From Aurantiochytrium sp. KH105 (taxonomy: Eukaryota > Sar > Bigyra > Thraustochytrida > Thraustochytriidae): a stretch of DNA of 64,000 nt. The stretch is taken from NCBI GenBank assembly GCA_003116975.1, contig BGKB01000172.1, forward strand, positions 91,874 to 155,873, in the 5' to 3' direction. Shown in pieces: positions 27,142 through 37,565 of the stretch. Both the position numbers and the translations under genes were made by a program. How positions within the stretch are numbered: the stretch's first letter is position 1; each line of letters begins with the position of its first letter. Below the pieces are notes generated by a model. That model ran no database searches, was not told the origin of the DNA, and saw only the letters and a list, made by a program, of their open reading frames with translations.

Positions 27142-29895
27142 TCATATTTCTTCAGGCGAGGACTGGGCGTCCTCCATAGGTAGTATGGTGAACTTGCAAA
27201 ACAAAAAGGCGAACTTGGACGGCGCGAGGGAGGGCGTCGAAAGCGGGACAACACGATAACCCTCGCGAACACAGTGCAAGGCAAGGCTTGCTTGATAAAA
27301 GACCTGGCCGTCTTGGTCCTTGACGACCATCAAGAAATGCGCAAGGTCAGGTCGAGTGACTTTGAATTGCGCGGCCTGGTTCCAGGATGGATTGAAGCAG
27401 TTACGCTTGACGGGACGCGTGCGAAAATTGATTGTATCCGCCTTGACACCGTGAACGGAGGTCTCCACGCAGACCTCGGTGGGGATTTGCAGCGGATCGC
27501 GCGAGGCGTCGCGAAAGTCGAAAGCAGGCATCAAATAGTGGCCCGAGAGGACATCGACTTTGAGCGTCAAAGGCTCCGAGAACTCGACACTTGCGTCCTC
27601 GCTGCGCAGCGCTGGCGGCTTGAGCACATAGCCTGCGCCGCCATTGTCGCGAAACTTGCCATGACTGATCCACACTGCGGGGGAATTCTTTTGCACATTG
27701 AGCGCAACACATTGGACGCCAGCGGACCACGCTGGCAAGGGATCAAAGTTGGATGAGTCGAAACGTTGGCCTGCCGGGTAGACGCGGATGATGTGGCGAC
27801 AACAGTACGAGGCCAGCGAAAGAGATCGTTCGGGGTATTTGGTAAGCGTGGCAAGCTTTCGCTCATCAATGGAAGACGAGGAGCAAAAGCCGGGTTCATG
27901 AAAGTCAACGCCAAAGGGCGATATCTTGTAGCGGAGCTTGACATTCTTGATGTACATGAGGGCCAAGAGAGCCGTGTCGGCGCTGCGCGCCTTGATGGCC
28001 TCGGTAATCCGTTCGAGTGTGGATATCGTTTCCTCGTCGAACTCAAATTCGCCACTGTCGTCATCGTCGTCGTCGTCGTCGAAGCCAGGTTTGACGCTCG
28101 CGGGGCTACTCCCAGTTTCGCTTGAGTGAAGGCTTCCCGCAGTCGAGGTGCTGCGCGCAATTTCTACAGAGAGGGGGCGTAGCTTGCGCACAAGACGAGC
28201 GCTGACACGCTTGGCGACGCTGCGACGGTCGAATCGATCAGTAAGGACAGCAACAACGCTCATGGGGAGCATGAAGTCAGCGTTCGAGTCTGTTTCGCCG
28301 TCGTCCATATCGACCATCGAGGTCTCCGCGGCGAGACGATCTGGAGATGGTCGCCGCGGAGCAATATCGAGCGGCGTCACGAGGCTATCTTCAATAATGG
28401 TTGGGAGCGGCGACCCATAAGCGCCAGATGGATCCTCCTCGTCGTCATCCTCGTCATCGTCATCGTCACTGCAGGCCTCCTTGGCTTTTGCACTCTTCCC
28501 ATGAAAGGGAAAGTGAGATGGAGAAGATGGTGATGGTGACAATGCATCAGCGGCGCCAGCGCCAGCGCCAGCGCCAGCGCCAGCATCAGCAGCGGCTTTC
28601 ATGGCATCTTCGTCAAGGTCTACACCGACAGAGCTCGAGGCAAAGTTTTCCGCCGAGGGGGCTGTCATGATGGACTTTGCTGCGGCTTGGATGCTTGCCC
28701 GGGCCATAGCCAGCATGGACGAGGGAAGCGTGTCCATTTGACCCGTTCCTGAACGAAGGATGCCGGCGCTGCGGCGACGATGCATGTCGAGAAAGGCGCT
28801 CGCACGGCGGCCTGCGCGGTCGTCGCGTCGTCTCAGCTTTTTAATGGGCTTGTCGCGAATGATGATGCGACCTATGAGCTCCTCGGGTGACTTCCAGGCA
28901 TGCTCGCCCTCCATGAGCTGGTGCAGAGGCGTGGTGGCAAAGTCACGATCGTAGCCGTACAGCATCGAGCCGAGCTGCTCGTGGAGAATGACAGCCTGAC
29001 GACGCTGCTGCTCGAGGCCACAATGGTTTTCGATGGTGAGAATGAGCGGGTACTTTGTCTTGAAGAATGCGACCTCGCGCACGACGGCAATGCAAGCTTC
29101 GAATGTGGTCGGTACAACGAGCGTATGGCCATGGGTAACGATGGGTTCCCCGTCCTCGCCTTCCCAGGCATCGAGCTCAATCATGCGCACGCCAAGCAAA
29201 AGGGCGCGCTTGATGGCCTCGCTACTACTGCGCGAGGTGAGCTGGTTACCGAGCAGACTGCTATTGTGCGAGGAAGCAATGTAGTATTCAGAGAGGGGTC
29301 TGTGCATGTCCTGGTACACCTTTTTCAACTTGGTCTTGTCTGCAAAAGAGTTTCGCGAGGCGTCGACGAGAAATTGGGCAAAGGCTTCGACGGACATGCA
29401 GCCCTTGGGAGCCTTGGCAACGATGAGCTGGTCGGCGTTTTGTTCGTAATAGGCAATCATCGATTCGAGCTCGTGCAGGGAGTGGTGTTCGGCGCCGCCA
29501 GAGATGTCTGCGAGAAAGTTGCCGAGATCTGCAGCGGTGAGCACGCCGGGGAACTTGAGACAGGCGTCCTGGAAGATGCTTGCCGCATGCATGGGCGTTG
29601 AGACGTGGTACTCGACAAAGAGATCGCAGAATTGGCCAAAGTTAATGGTCTCGCCGGCGTACCTTGCAAAGGCGCGCTGCGCGTGTGCGGGTTCCACATA
29701 GGGCGATCTCTTGGTGAGCGTTTCGCGCACGATGCGCGTATCGATTCTGTCGGTGTTGCCTTCCTCTTGTTCTAGCAGGAGTTCCCAGCACTTTTCTGCC
29801 GTCTCGGAGAGCTCTTTGATGAGGTCGATCGAGCTCACGTGTCGGGCGTGTTCGTAGGTCTCTGCGAACCCTGACGTGGAGCAGCAGGCGCCCAT
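27142..29895 (-). CDS. Phosphoinositide-specific phospholipase C (plant-like EF-X-Y-C2)
   Basis: The 917-residue protein hydrolyses PtdIns(4,5)P2 to IP3 and diacylglycerol. An EF-hand-like helical region covers about residues 20-190. The X domain (about 197-355) keeps all catalytic residues by alignment to PLC-delta1: His210 and Asn211 in ASSHNSS, Glu240 and Asp242 in ELDAWEG, His255 in THGHTL, and Glu289 in IENHC. A long X-Y linker of about 280 residues is acidic and Ser rich, with an AGAGAG repeat encoded by GCCAGC units (28552-28587). The Y domain (about 640-755) has FDSSNFDP and the segment PLPAWSAGVQCVALN, followed by a C2 domain. No PH domain is present. The N-terminus MGACCS fits myristoylation at Gly2 plus palmitoylation at Cys4/Cys5, which would supply membrane targeting. 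Confidence 0.92.
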   Translation of the reverse strand: MGACCSTSGFAETYEHARHVSSIDLIKELSETAEKCWELLLEQEEGNTDRIDTRIVRETLTKRSPYVEPAHAQRAFARYAGETINFGQFCDLFVEYHVSTPMHAASIFQDACLKFPGVLTAADLGNFLADISGGAEHHSLHELESMIAYYEQNADQLIVAKAPKGCMSVEAFAQFLVDASRNSFADKTKLKKVYQDMHRPLSEYYIASSHNSSLLGNQLTSRSSSEAIKRALLLGVRMIELDAWEGEDGEPIVTHGHTLVVPTTFEACIAVVREVAFFKTKYPLILTIENHCGLEQQRRQAVILHEQLGSMLYGYDRDFATTPLHQLMEGEHAWKSPEELIGRIIIRDKPIKKLRRRDDRAGRRASAFLDMHRRRSAGILRSGTGQMDTLPSSMLAMARASIQAAAKSIMTAPSAENFASSSVGVDLDEDAMKAAADAGAGAGAGAGAADALSPSPSSPSHFPFHGKSAKAKEACSDDDDDEDDDEEDPSGAYGSPLPTIIEDSLVTPLDIAPRRPSPDRLAAETSMVDMDDGETDSNADFMLPMSVVAVLTDRFDRRSVAKRVSARLVRKLRPLSVEIARSTSTAGSLHSSETGSSPASVKPGFDDDDDDDDSGEFEFDEETISTLERITEAIKARSADTALLALMYIKNVKLRYKISPFGVDFHEPGFCSSSSIDERKLATLTKYPERSLSLASYCCRHIIRVYPAGQRFDSSNFDPLPAWSAGVQCVALNVQKNSPAVWISHGKFRDNGGAGYVLKPPALRSEDASVEFSEPLTLKVDVLSGHYLMPAFDFRDASRDPLQIPTEVCVETSVHGVKADTINFRTRPVKRNCFNPSWNQAAQFKVTRPDLAHFLMVVKDQDGQVFYQASLALHCVREGYRVVPLSTPSLAPSKFAFLFCKFTILPMEDAQSSPEEI

Positions 29896-30386
29896 CTTGG
29901 CGTCTTTTTTTCTATGATGATGATGATGTCACACGATGTATTATGCCGGAGTAATCAGAAAGCGAAAGCGCCGAGCGAGAGCTAGGGGTTCCCCAACAAG
30001 CGCAAAAGGGTACCTTACCTCCCGTCGCCCCGCCTCGCGCGAGCCCCCTCCCTCCGCTGGCGCGTGCACGCGTGCACAGACGCACAGACCGACGGACCAG
30101 CAGCCCGGCTCCGCGAGGGCCCCGCGGGCTGGGCTCGCTCCTCGCGAGCGACGTCCGTCTCGCTCCCGCCGGGGGCGGGCGGGCGGGCTCCCGGCGCGTG
30201 CTCCGCGAGGGCCCCGATGTACCTCTTCCGCGCCTGCCTCTTCTGCCCTCCTCCCTCTCGCCGGCCCGTGTTCGGCCGGGCGCAGGCCGCGGGCGCCTCG
30301 CCGCCGCGGGCCTCGGCTCTGCGCGAGAGGCCGGCGGGCGGGCGGCCGCTGGGGCGCTGCAGGTCGTCCGCCTCGGCGGGCAGCAG

Positions 30387-30414
30387 GGGAGGGAGGGAGG
30401 GAGGGAGGGAGGGA
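30387..30414. repeat. (GGGA)n microsatellite
   Basis: About seven GGGA units upstream of PLC. Confidence 0.85.
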
Positions 30415-30590
30415 TGCTTGGGACGAAGGAACGAACGAAAGCACGCAGGGATGATGGATGAAAGCACGCGGAACGAGGGAGGGCGCCGAGGCCGGGAGGC
30501 ACGCACGCGACGGAGGCAGCGAGGCGCGGGCGCGCGCGCGCAACGAAGGGCTCGAGAAGCTCGAGGCGCGAAGTCACGAAGGAAGGCACG

Positions 30591-30630
30591 GCAAGCAAGC
30601 AAGCAAGCAAGCGAGCGAGCGAGCGAGCGC
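30591..30630. repeat. (GCAA)n-(GCGA)n microsatellite
   Basis: Five GCAA units followed by five GCGA units. Confidence 0.85.
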
Positions 30631-31248
30631 GCGCTCTCCACTTTTTCAAACCGCGCTGGCTCGCCGGATTCCCGCCCCCTTCCTTCGACGCCCCTCTGCG
30701 GGTCGAAGCGCGCGGGCGCGCGTCGGGTCCGGCCGGGCCGCGGCCGGTGCGGTCCCCGCGCGCGGACCGCCGCACCGCCTGCGCTCCTGCTGTCTCCCGC
30801 GCCTGCGCCGCGCGGGCGCCGCGCGGGCGCCTGGGCTCTCTGGCGCGCGCGCCTGCGTTTTGTCTCTGCCTGTCGGCCTTCCTTCCTGCTTGTTTCCACT
30901 CCCCGGCCCGCGACGGTGCACTTGCGCGCGTCGATTGGATAACTTGTGGTGCGCTATAGTGCACTTGTACACCGCGCCATTCTCCACTTGCTGCGTGGGC
31001 CGGAAACCCCGGAAAGAGAAAAAAGAGTGTTCGTTGATTTCGAAAAAAGGGTCAAGGCCGAAAGAAGCGTGCCTCCATCTCGTTCGATATGATCTTGAAA
31101 CGGGTCACGCAAGTCCGCGGCTACATGATTTTCATCCAGCGGGTGACGCAGCGGCATCCCTTGGAACTGGATTTTGGAATATATTCGTTGTCAAGGTGTA
31201 GAGAGACTTTGTCACGCCTTGGTAGCCTTGGTCGCCTGCCGGCCGGCC

Positions 31249-31805
31249 ACTTTTCTCGATTTGCTTCGTCCCGAGCCGCGCAAATTTGGTACGTCCTCGA
31301 GTGAGAGACGCGTGCTTGCAGACGTAGCCAACACTTTGTTTCCTAGTGGGAGTAGGGCTACAAGGATTTGGGGGTACACGTGGCTCCGTGTTTTAGCTCG
31401 AAAATGCTTGCTTTAGCTCGAAATGCTTGCTTCAGCTTTTCATGAATGAACGATAACGTAAGAGAATCTCGACGCGGAAAAAAGACCAAGGACAATGGAC
31501 GTACGTAGCTTTGATCGTCCTCGGCCGATAATGGAAGGCTACTTTTCTCGATTTGCTTCGTTGCAAGCCACGAAAATTTGGTACGTCCTCGAGAGAGAGA
31601 CGCGTTCTTGCAGACGTAGCCAGCACATTGTTTCCTGGTGGGGAAAGGGCTACGAGGATTTTTGGGAAACGCATGGCTCCGTGATTTAGCTCGAAAATTC
31701 TTGCTTCAGCTTTTACATGAATGGAAAATAACGTGAGAGAAACTCGACACGGAAAAAGACCTAGGATAGTGGACATGGAAAGCTTTGATCGTCCTTCCCC
31801 GTCAT
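31249..31805. repeat. Tandem duplication, two diverged copies of about 280-290 bp
   Basis: The first copy begins at 31249 with ACTTTTCTCGATTTGCTTCG and the second at 31541 with the same words. Both run through AAATTTGGTACGTCCTCGAG, GCAGACGTAGCC, a TTGTTTCCT segment, TTAGCTCGAAAAT and GACTTTGATCGTCC-like ends. The start-to-start period is 292 bases and the end-to-end period is 274, so indels have accumulated. Within the first copy a further 19-20 base duplication (TTTAGCTCGAAA...) occurs at 31392-31430. No coding frame is preserved in both copies. Confidence 0.75.
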
Positions 31806-32147
31806 GTCTGATGATGTTGGTTCGACTCGTGAAACAACGGATACCAAAATGGAACTTAAAAAAGAAAAGAGATAGTATGCTCTGTGAAAAACTGATGCCA
31901 TCCAGTCTCAATGTCCCACCGGAGCGCCAATCGTAACTTTGAATTGGAGGTGTATACTTTTTGCAGCCGTCCAAGGAAGAATTGTCCTGGAGCTCAGCCT
32001 TTACCTGGGCCAGCGGGAGACTTCGTGCTTTCGTGACGCGCAACATTGGTCATGCCCGCTCTTCTCACAGGAAGGTAAACAAGCGCCTCATGATGGATGG
32101 TGTGCGGCAGGACAACGGGCATCAGTCAAATAGACTGCGCGCTGCGA

Positions 32148-32194
32148 AACATTGATCTTTTCACGATCGATGGATCAATGGATTGATCAATGTT
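32148..32194. repeat. Inverted repeat AACATTGATC / GATCAATGTT
   Basis: Ten-base perfect arms at 32148-32157 and 32185-32194 flank a 27-base spacer that itself contains GGATCAATGGATTGATC-type symmetry. Could be a terminal repeat of a tiny decayed element or simply a hairpin. Confidence 0.5.
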
Positions 32195-33326
32195 CGCGGG
32201 CGCTGGGAAAGGTTGATCTTTAGTCGGTCGATGAATCGAAGTGATGGTCGCCAATCATGAACAAGGTGCGGTCCCCACGTGGAAAGGAAGCCAGTACATT
32301 TCAAGCCTACAAGATCTCTCAGCGCCTTGACGCGAGCGAAACACGAGCTGGAGGGGCATCGATACGATCGAGTTTGGTCGAGAAATAATTGCACCTCTCA
32401 TCAAATGGAAAAAATCGCCAACCCTTTCAACACTTTCAACGCGATGGCTGACATTGATCAACAGTAAGTCGTATCTTCGACGCGGGCGCGAAGATCTCGC
32501 AACACGACTTCATCTGCCGAGACATGAAGCGGAGTTACTTGCCCGTTGCAAGAAGTCGATCGATCACCTGAAGTATGTATGCGGTCGAAAGCCGTCCGAG
32601 AAGGAGCGCACTTTGTCGACCTCGACCATATAGTATGGACAGCAAGCCCAGCCACACCAAGCCGAGAAGTGCTCGAGCCGTATCTCGCATTCCGGGCCCT
32701 CTCAATCTGCATGCACCAACCTCACTGCCGCGTGCATGTAGAATGCACGCCCGCGCGGTCCCCGCCCAGCGGGCGCCCAAGTGACCCTCCTTCCTGGGCC
32801 CGGTGCCGCCACACGGCACGGCGCTCTCGCGTGGGCATGGCGCGACCCGCGAATTCATCTGGCTGGCGCGGGCTCGGAGACGGCGCGCTCCTCCGTCCCA
32901 GCAGGCAGCCAGGCTCCGCTGCACCGGCATCGATCGATGGCTCTACATTCATCGGCCTACCTGTGGTTGGTCGGTTGCCGTTGGTGACAACATTCGTGCA
33001 TTCGCTCGCACTGGCCGCATCCGCCTCCGCAGTCCCACTCGGGAGGGCACATCGACAATATTGCGCGCGCGATCCAGAATGCGCGCGCTCGCACTTCGCG
33101 GATGGCCTCGTGCTTGCTCGCTGCTGCTGGCTGGCTGCCTGGTGCCTGTCTGCACCAGCAGCTGCGTGCAGTGCGGTGCGGTGCAGTGCGTGCGGCCGTT
33201 TGCCGGGCGGATGGGATGGACGCTCTCCCGCACGGGCGGGTGTCTGGTGGGCAGTGGCAGTGGCCGTGGAGGCTGGCTTCTCGAAGGCGAAGAAGTTGTT
33301 TAGGTCGATTCACTCTGTGAGCTGAG

Positions 33327-33352
33327 GCTGGCTGGCTGGCTGGCTGGCTGGC
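33327..33352. repeat. (CTGG)n microsatellite
   Basis: About six CTGG units. Confidence 0.85.
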
Positions 33353-33595
33353 CTGATTGATTGTCCGCTTTGTTTTGCTTGTTTTGTTTTTTGTCTGTCT
33401 GTCTGTTGGATTGTTGTTGGAGTGGCGCGTGCATTCATTCTCGTCTTTGCTTTGCACGTGACAGTGAGGAGAATGGATCGCCCCATCCGTGTCTTTTCGA
33501 TGGCGCCCGCCTTGATCACGATCTCATGCGCAGCAGCAGCAGCTCGCACTCACTCGTGCGTGCGTGCAGTGCAGCCAGCGGCGCCATGGCTGCCT

Positions 33596-33623
33596 GCAGC
33601 AGCAGCAGCAGCAGCAGCAGCAG
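33596..33623. repeat. (CAG)n trinucleotide repeat
   Basis: About nine CAG units outside any supported gene. Confidence 0.85.
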
Positions 33624-34454
33624 CCAGCACTGCCGCGCGAGAGTGGGAGTGCCGTGCAAGCTCTGCTCTCGGCTGCGGCTTGCCAGCGAGCTGCGGCAGG
33701 CCCAAGCTTCGCCTAAAACGTCCCGGGTCTCTCCTCCGCTTCCGTGCCGCGCACCCGCCTCCTCCGGCCTCGCACGCAGCGCGACCCAGCGCGCCGCGCA
33801 CCGTCCGCGCGTCCCGGGACCCCGCGCTCGCCCTCGCCGTCGCCGCGGCGTGCTCGCCTCCTCGCCTATCTCCTCCCGTCGCACCCCTGCTCCCATCTCA
33901 CCACTTTCCGGCCCGCCGCGCCCGCGTACGCGGCGTACGCCACGCGCCGCAAGGCGCGCCGCCAGGCGAGCGAGGGCGGGCGTGCGGGCGCGAGGCGGCG
34001 CCGCGGACGCCGGCTGAGCGAGCGCGAGCGTCGCCAAAGCCGCCTCTGCTGCACGCGCCCCATCTTGCTCCTGTCCACTGCGCTGCGCTGCTGCATCTGT
34101 ATCTTTCCCTCCTTTCGCCTCGAGATCCTCGAGCAGCAGCAGCAGCGGCAGCCACACCAGCCAGCCAGCTGCAGCAGCAGAGCGGGGAGAGCGGCGCGGC
34201 CTGAGCCTGCGCTGCCGGCTGCGTGCGCATGTCTGTCAGTCAGGCGGTCCCGCGCGCGCTGTGTCGGCGCCCGCGACCCGCGAATTCCGCGCGCCGCTTC
34301 CTGCCAGCGTGCACTGCGCGCCTCAGCCGGTGCCGCTGCACTGCGAGAAGATCCGTCCTCCCAGGCAGCCAGGCAGACTCTCCAGGCAGCGTAGTCTGTC
34401 GCGGTCGCGAGGGAGAAACCCGGTCGCCCCGCCAAGCTCCGCGCCCTGCGTGTC

Positions 34455-34486
<32 letters not shown>

Positions 34487-34487
34487 G
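34455..34487. repeat. (TGCG)n microsatellite
   Basis: About eight TGCG units. Confidence 0.85.
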
Positions 34488-34797
34488 TCGCGGCGGAGGC
34501 TTTATGTTGATCTTTCCGCCGGCGCCGCCTGGCCGGCCGCCGTGCCTGAGCCGGGAAGGAGATCGACGCGATCTTCGCGAAGATAGACGAGGCTGCGGCG
34601 CGGCCAATGCGGAGTGGAATCAAGGGAAGAACGAAGATACACGGTCGATCGCCGCGCTACTGTGACTAGGAGATCGACGGGGACAGAGGGGCGGAGGGCG
34701 CGTCCGGATTTTGGACCCGCGGTCCTATCTCCGCGGGACTCCTAGCGGCCGTCTAGCCGGGCCTACGGCGCCGCCGCCGGGCCAAAAGATACTGCCC

Positions 34798-34798
34798 T

Positions 34799-34842
<44 letters not shown>

Positions 34843-34844
34843 TT
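34798..34844. repeat. (TTTC)n pyrimidine tract
   Basis: About eleven TTTC units, ending 160 bases before the aldehyde dehydrogenase start codon. Confidence 0.9.
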
Positions 34845-35003
34845 GGTTGGCGATTCGCTGGTGTTGATCTATGGGAAGGGGAAGAAGCGGGCGGCCCGGC
34901 CGCGCGGCGGCAGAAGCAAACCCGCAACCCCCGACAGCAACTCCGAAGCAAGACAAGCAAGAAGCAGAAGCAGAAGCAGAAGCAGAGCAGAGAGCAAGAC
35001 AAG

Positions 35004-36509
35004 ATGTCGGCGCACCCCCTCGACGTGTCCAGCATCGAGACGCGGCTGTTCATCGGCGGCAAGTTCGTGGAGAGCGAGAAGCAGTTCGCGACCGTGAACC
35101 CGGCCACCGAGGAGGTCATCTGCCAGGTGCACGAGGCCACCGATGAGCACGTGAACCAGGCCGTGCAGGCCGCCAAGGATGCCTTCCACCGCAGCAGCCC
35201 CTGGCGCAAGATGAACGCCAGCGACCGCCGCGACCTCCTCCTCAAGCTCGCCGACCTCATCGAGCGCGACCACAAGTACCTCGTCGAGCTCGAGTCCCTC
35301 GACAACGGCAAGCCCACCGGCCTCAGCTCGGGCGGATACGGCGCCGCCGTCGACATCGCCCTCGCCATCAAGTGCTTCCGCTACTACGCCGGCTGGGCCG
35401 ACAAGCTCATGGGCAAGCAGGTCCCCATTGACGGCGATGGCGAGACCCCCTTCCTCAACTTCACCTACCACGAGCCCGTCGGCGTCGTCGGATGCATCAT
35501 CCCCTGGAACTTTGCCACCCTCATGGCCACCTGGAAGCTCGGCCCCGCCCTCGCTTGCGGATGCACCATGGTCATCAAGACCTCGGAGAAGACCCCGCTC
35601 ACGGGTCTCTACCTCGGCAAGCTCATCAAGGAGGCCGGCTTCCCCGACGGTGTCGTCAACTTTGTCAGCGGCTTCGGCCCCACCGCCGGCAAGGCCCTCG
35701 CCGAGCACCCGGACGTGAACAAGATCGCCTTCACCGGCTCCACCGCCACCGGCAAGATCATCCAGCGCATCGCCGCCGACCACGTCAAGCGCGTCACCCT
35801 CGAGCTCGGTGGCAAGTCCCCGCTCATCATCACCAAGAACGCCAACCTTGACCAGGCCGTCATGGCTGCCCACGTCGGTCTCTTCCTCAACCAGGGCCAG
35901 TGCTGCATCGCCTCTAGCCGCATCTACGTCCACGAGGATGTTCACGACGACTTTGTCAAGAAGGCCGTCGAGTACGCCGAGAAGCTCAAGACCGGCGGAC
36001 AGTTCGAGGACGGTGTCACCCACGGCCCCCAGGTCGACGACATCCAGTTCGAGCGCGTCATGGGCTACATCAAGACCGGCAAGGACGAGGGTGCCACCGT
36101 GGCCACTGGCGGCGAGCGCCACGGCGACAAGGGCTACTTTGTCAAGCCCACCATCTTCATTGACGTCGAGGATCACCACACTATTGCCCAGGAGGAGATT
36201 TTTGGCCCCGTCATGTCCGTGCTCAAGTTCAAGTCGCTTGACGAGGTCATTGACCGCGCCAACAACTCCATCTACGGCCTTGGCGCTGGTATCATCTCGC
36301 GCGACATTGGCGAGTGCATGTACATGGCCAAGCACCTCCAGGCTGGTACCGTGTACGTGAACTGCTACGACAAGTTCGACGCCGCCTCGGCCTTTGGTGG
36401 CTTCAAGCAGTCTGGTCTCGGCCGCGAGCTCGGCGAGTACGCTCTCCACAACTTTACCGAGGTCAAGACCGTCACCATGCCCATCGACCTGCCCCCTGGC
36501 TCCGTCTAA
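35004..36509 (+). CDS. NAD-type aldehyde dehydrogenase (ALDH1/ALDH2 class)
   Basis: The 501-residue protein has the full length of tetrameric class 1/2 aldehyde dehydrogenases, which oxidise aldehydes to acids with NAD+. Recognisable blocks are GVVGCIIPWNFATLM, FTGSTATGK in the cofactor fold, and ELGGKSP with the general base Glu267. The catalytic segment is NQGQCCIASS, with the nucleophile most likely Cys301. Downstream are the EEIFGPV block and the FGGFKQSGLGRELGEYAL block near the C-terminus. There is no leader before the enzyme domain, so a cytosolic location is likely. The 5' UTR has an AGAAGC repeat right before the ATG. Very strong preference for C-ending codons suggests high expression. 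The exact aldehyde substrate cannot be told. Confidence 0.95.
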   Translation: MSAHPLDVSSIETRLFIGGKFVESEKQFATVNPATEEVICQVHEATDEHVNQAVQAAKDAFHRSSPWRKMNASDRRDLLLKLADLIERDHKYLVELESLDNGKPTGLSSGGYGAAVDIALAIKCFRYYAGWADKLMGKQVPIDGDGETPFLNFTYHEPVGVVGCIIPWNFATLMATWKLGPALACGCTMVIKTSEKTPLTGLYLGKLIKEAGFPDGVVNFVSGFGPTAGKALAEHPDVNKIAFTGSTATGKIIQRIAADHVKRVTLELGGKSPLIITKNANLDQAVMAAHVGLFLNQGQCCIASSRIYVHEDVHDDFVKKAVEYAEKLKTGGQFEDGVTHGPQVDDIQFERVMGYIKTGKDEGATVATGGERHGDKGYFVKPTIFIDVEDHHTIAQEEIFGPVMSVLKFKSLDEVIDRANNSIYGLGAGIISRDIGECMYMAKHLQAGTVYVNCYDKFDAASAFGGFKQSGLGRELGEYALHNFTEVKTVTMPIDLPPGSV

Positions 36510-36714
36510 GCGCTTTTTGTAGACTGATTCCTCTCTCTTTCTTGCCTCTTCTCTCTTCCTTTACCCCTCTCCAAGCAAGAAAGCTATCTAATAATACTTA
36601 TACATTTATGTCACACATTAATGATGATGATGATGATGATAATCTCTTCGTTTACGATTCAAGCATGAGAAAATGAATGCGCGATTTATTTGAAACGATT
36701 GGAACTGATTGCGT

Positions 36715-36771
36715 GATGTCAGGCGTTGCCCAAAGCTCGAACGCCGGCAAGGGAAAAAAAGATGGCGTGTT
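36715..36771 (+). repeat. Solitary minisatellite unit
   Basis: A single copy of the 63-base unit (ATGTCAGGCGTTGCCCAAAG followed by CTCGAACGCCGGCAAGGGAAA), about 465 bases upstream of the main array. Confidence 0.7.
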
Positions 36772-37235
36772 GTTGACGGTGATTCCTCAGAGGTCTCAAA
36801 GAATAGAAAGAAGAAATTGATTTCAATAAACGTAAAAGAAATTCCGTTCCGTGGCTAGCACGAAACGGGAAAGTAGTTTGTATGCTTCTCACGCTGCGGC
36901 TCGGAGATGGCTTTGGTGTAGTTCAATATTCTGGTGGGTTTCGGTTCTGCCGACTTCCTGCATCGAATTTGGTTGCTGCCACGTCTATTCGGCTCAGTGG
37001 TCCCAGGGTCGTGACCCTGGTCCATTTCTGCTATGTAGGTCTATGACTGCACTAGGGTTATTTTGGGTATTCATACAGATCATGCCCGGTGTGTTGCGCA
37101 CGCGCGACATAATGTTCTTGCGTCATGCCCTTCCGACGTTTGTCATCGGGTGTCTACCTCTCTTATAACAGTTTCCCGCCTGGCATCAGGTCTTTGGGAA
37201 CGTCCACTTCATTGTTGTGGATCAATAACGTGGCC

Positions 37236-37565
37236 AATCTCATGTAAGGTCTTTGCCCAAAGCTCGAATGCCGGCAAAGGAGAACAGGATGACGCACCCA
37301 ATCTCATATCAGGCGTTGCATAAAGCTCGAATACTGGCAAGTGAGAAAAGGGTGCCACATTTTACTTCATGACACATGTTGCCCAAAGCTCGAGAGCTGG
37401 CAAGCGAGAACACCATCACGCAGCCAATCTCATGTCAGATATTGCGCCAAGCTCGGGTACCGGCGAGCGAGAAAAGGATGCCATATTTAACTTCATGTCA
37501 GGTGTTGCCCAAATCTTGGGCCCCGGCAAGCAAGAACAGAATGACGCAGAGAGTCTACAGTCAGG
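37236..37565 (+). repeat. Minisatellite of about five 63-bp units with alternating A/B types
   Basis: Units begin near 37236, 37300, 37363, 37424 and 37489, each containing a TCATGTCAGGTGTTGCCCAA-like start and a CTCGAATGCCGGCAAG-like middle. Units 1, 3 and 5 end with AGAACA-x4-ATGACGCA-like words. Units 2 and 4 end with GAGAAAAGG-x1-TGCCA and an ACTTCA link. This gives a higher-order period of about 126 bases. Confidence 0.75.

Larger units (their letters stand above)
29896..35003. other. 5.1 kb gene-poor region between PLC and aldehyde dehydrogenase
   Basis: No convincing gene. 29.9-30.9 kb is very GC rich with GGGA and GCAA/GCGA tracts. 31.0-32.6 kb is distinctly AT richer and contains a tandem duplication and inverted repeats, as expected of old mobile DNA. 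33-34.9 kb is again GC rich with CTGG, CAG, TGCG and TTTC tandem repeats. The ALDH promoter and 5' UTR must lie in the last few hundred bases, and the PLC promoter at the left end. Confidence 0.45.

Noticed and set aside
31432..32046. Minus-strand 204-codon frame across the tandem duplication
   Set aside because: The two duplicated copies do not preserve one reading frame, and the protein has no recognisable domain.
34869..36449. Minus-strand 526-codon frame
   Set aside because: Antisense shadow of aldehyde dehydrogenase produced by its C-ending codon bias.
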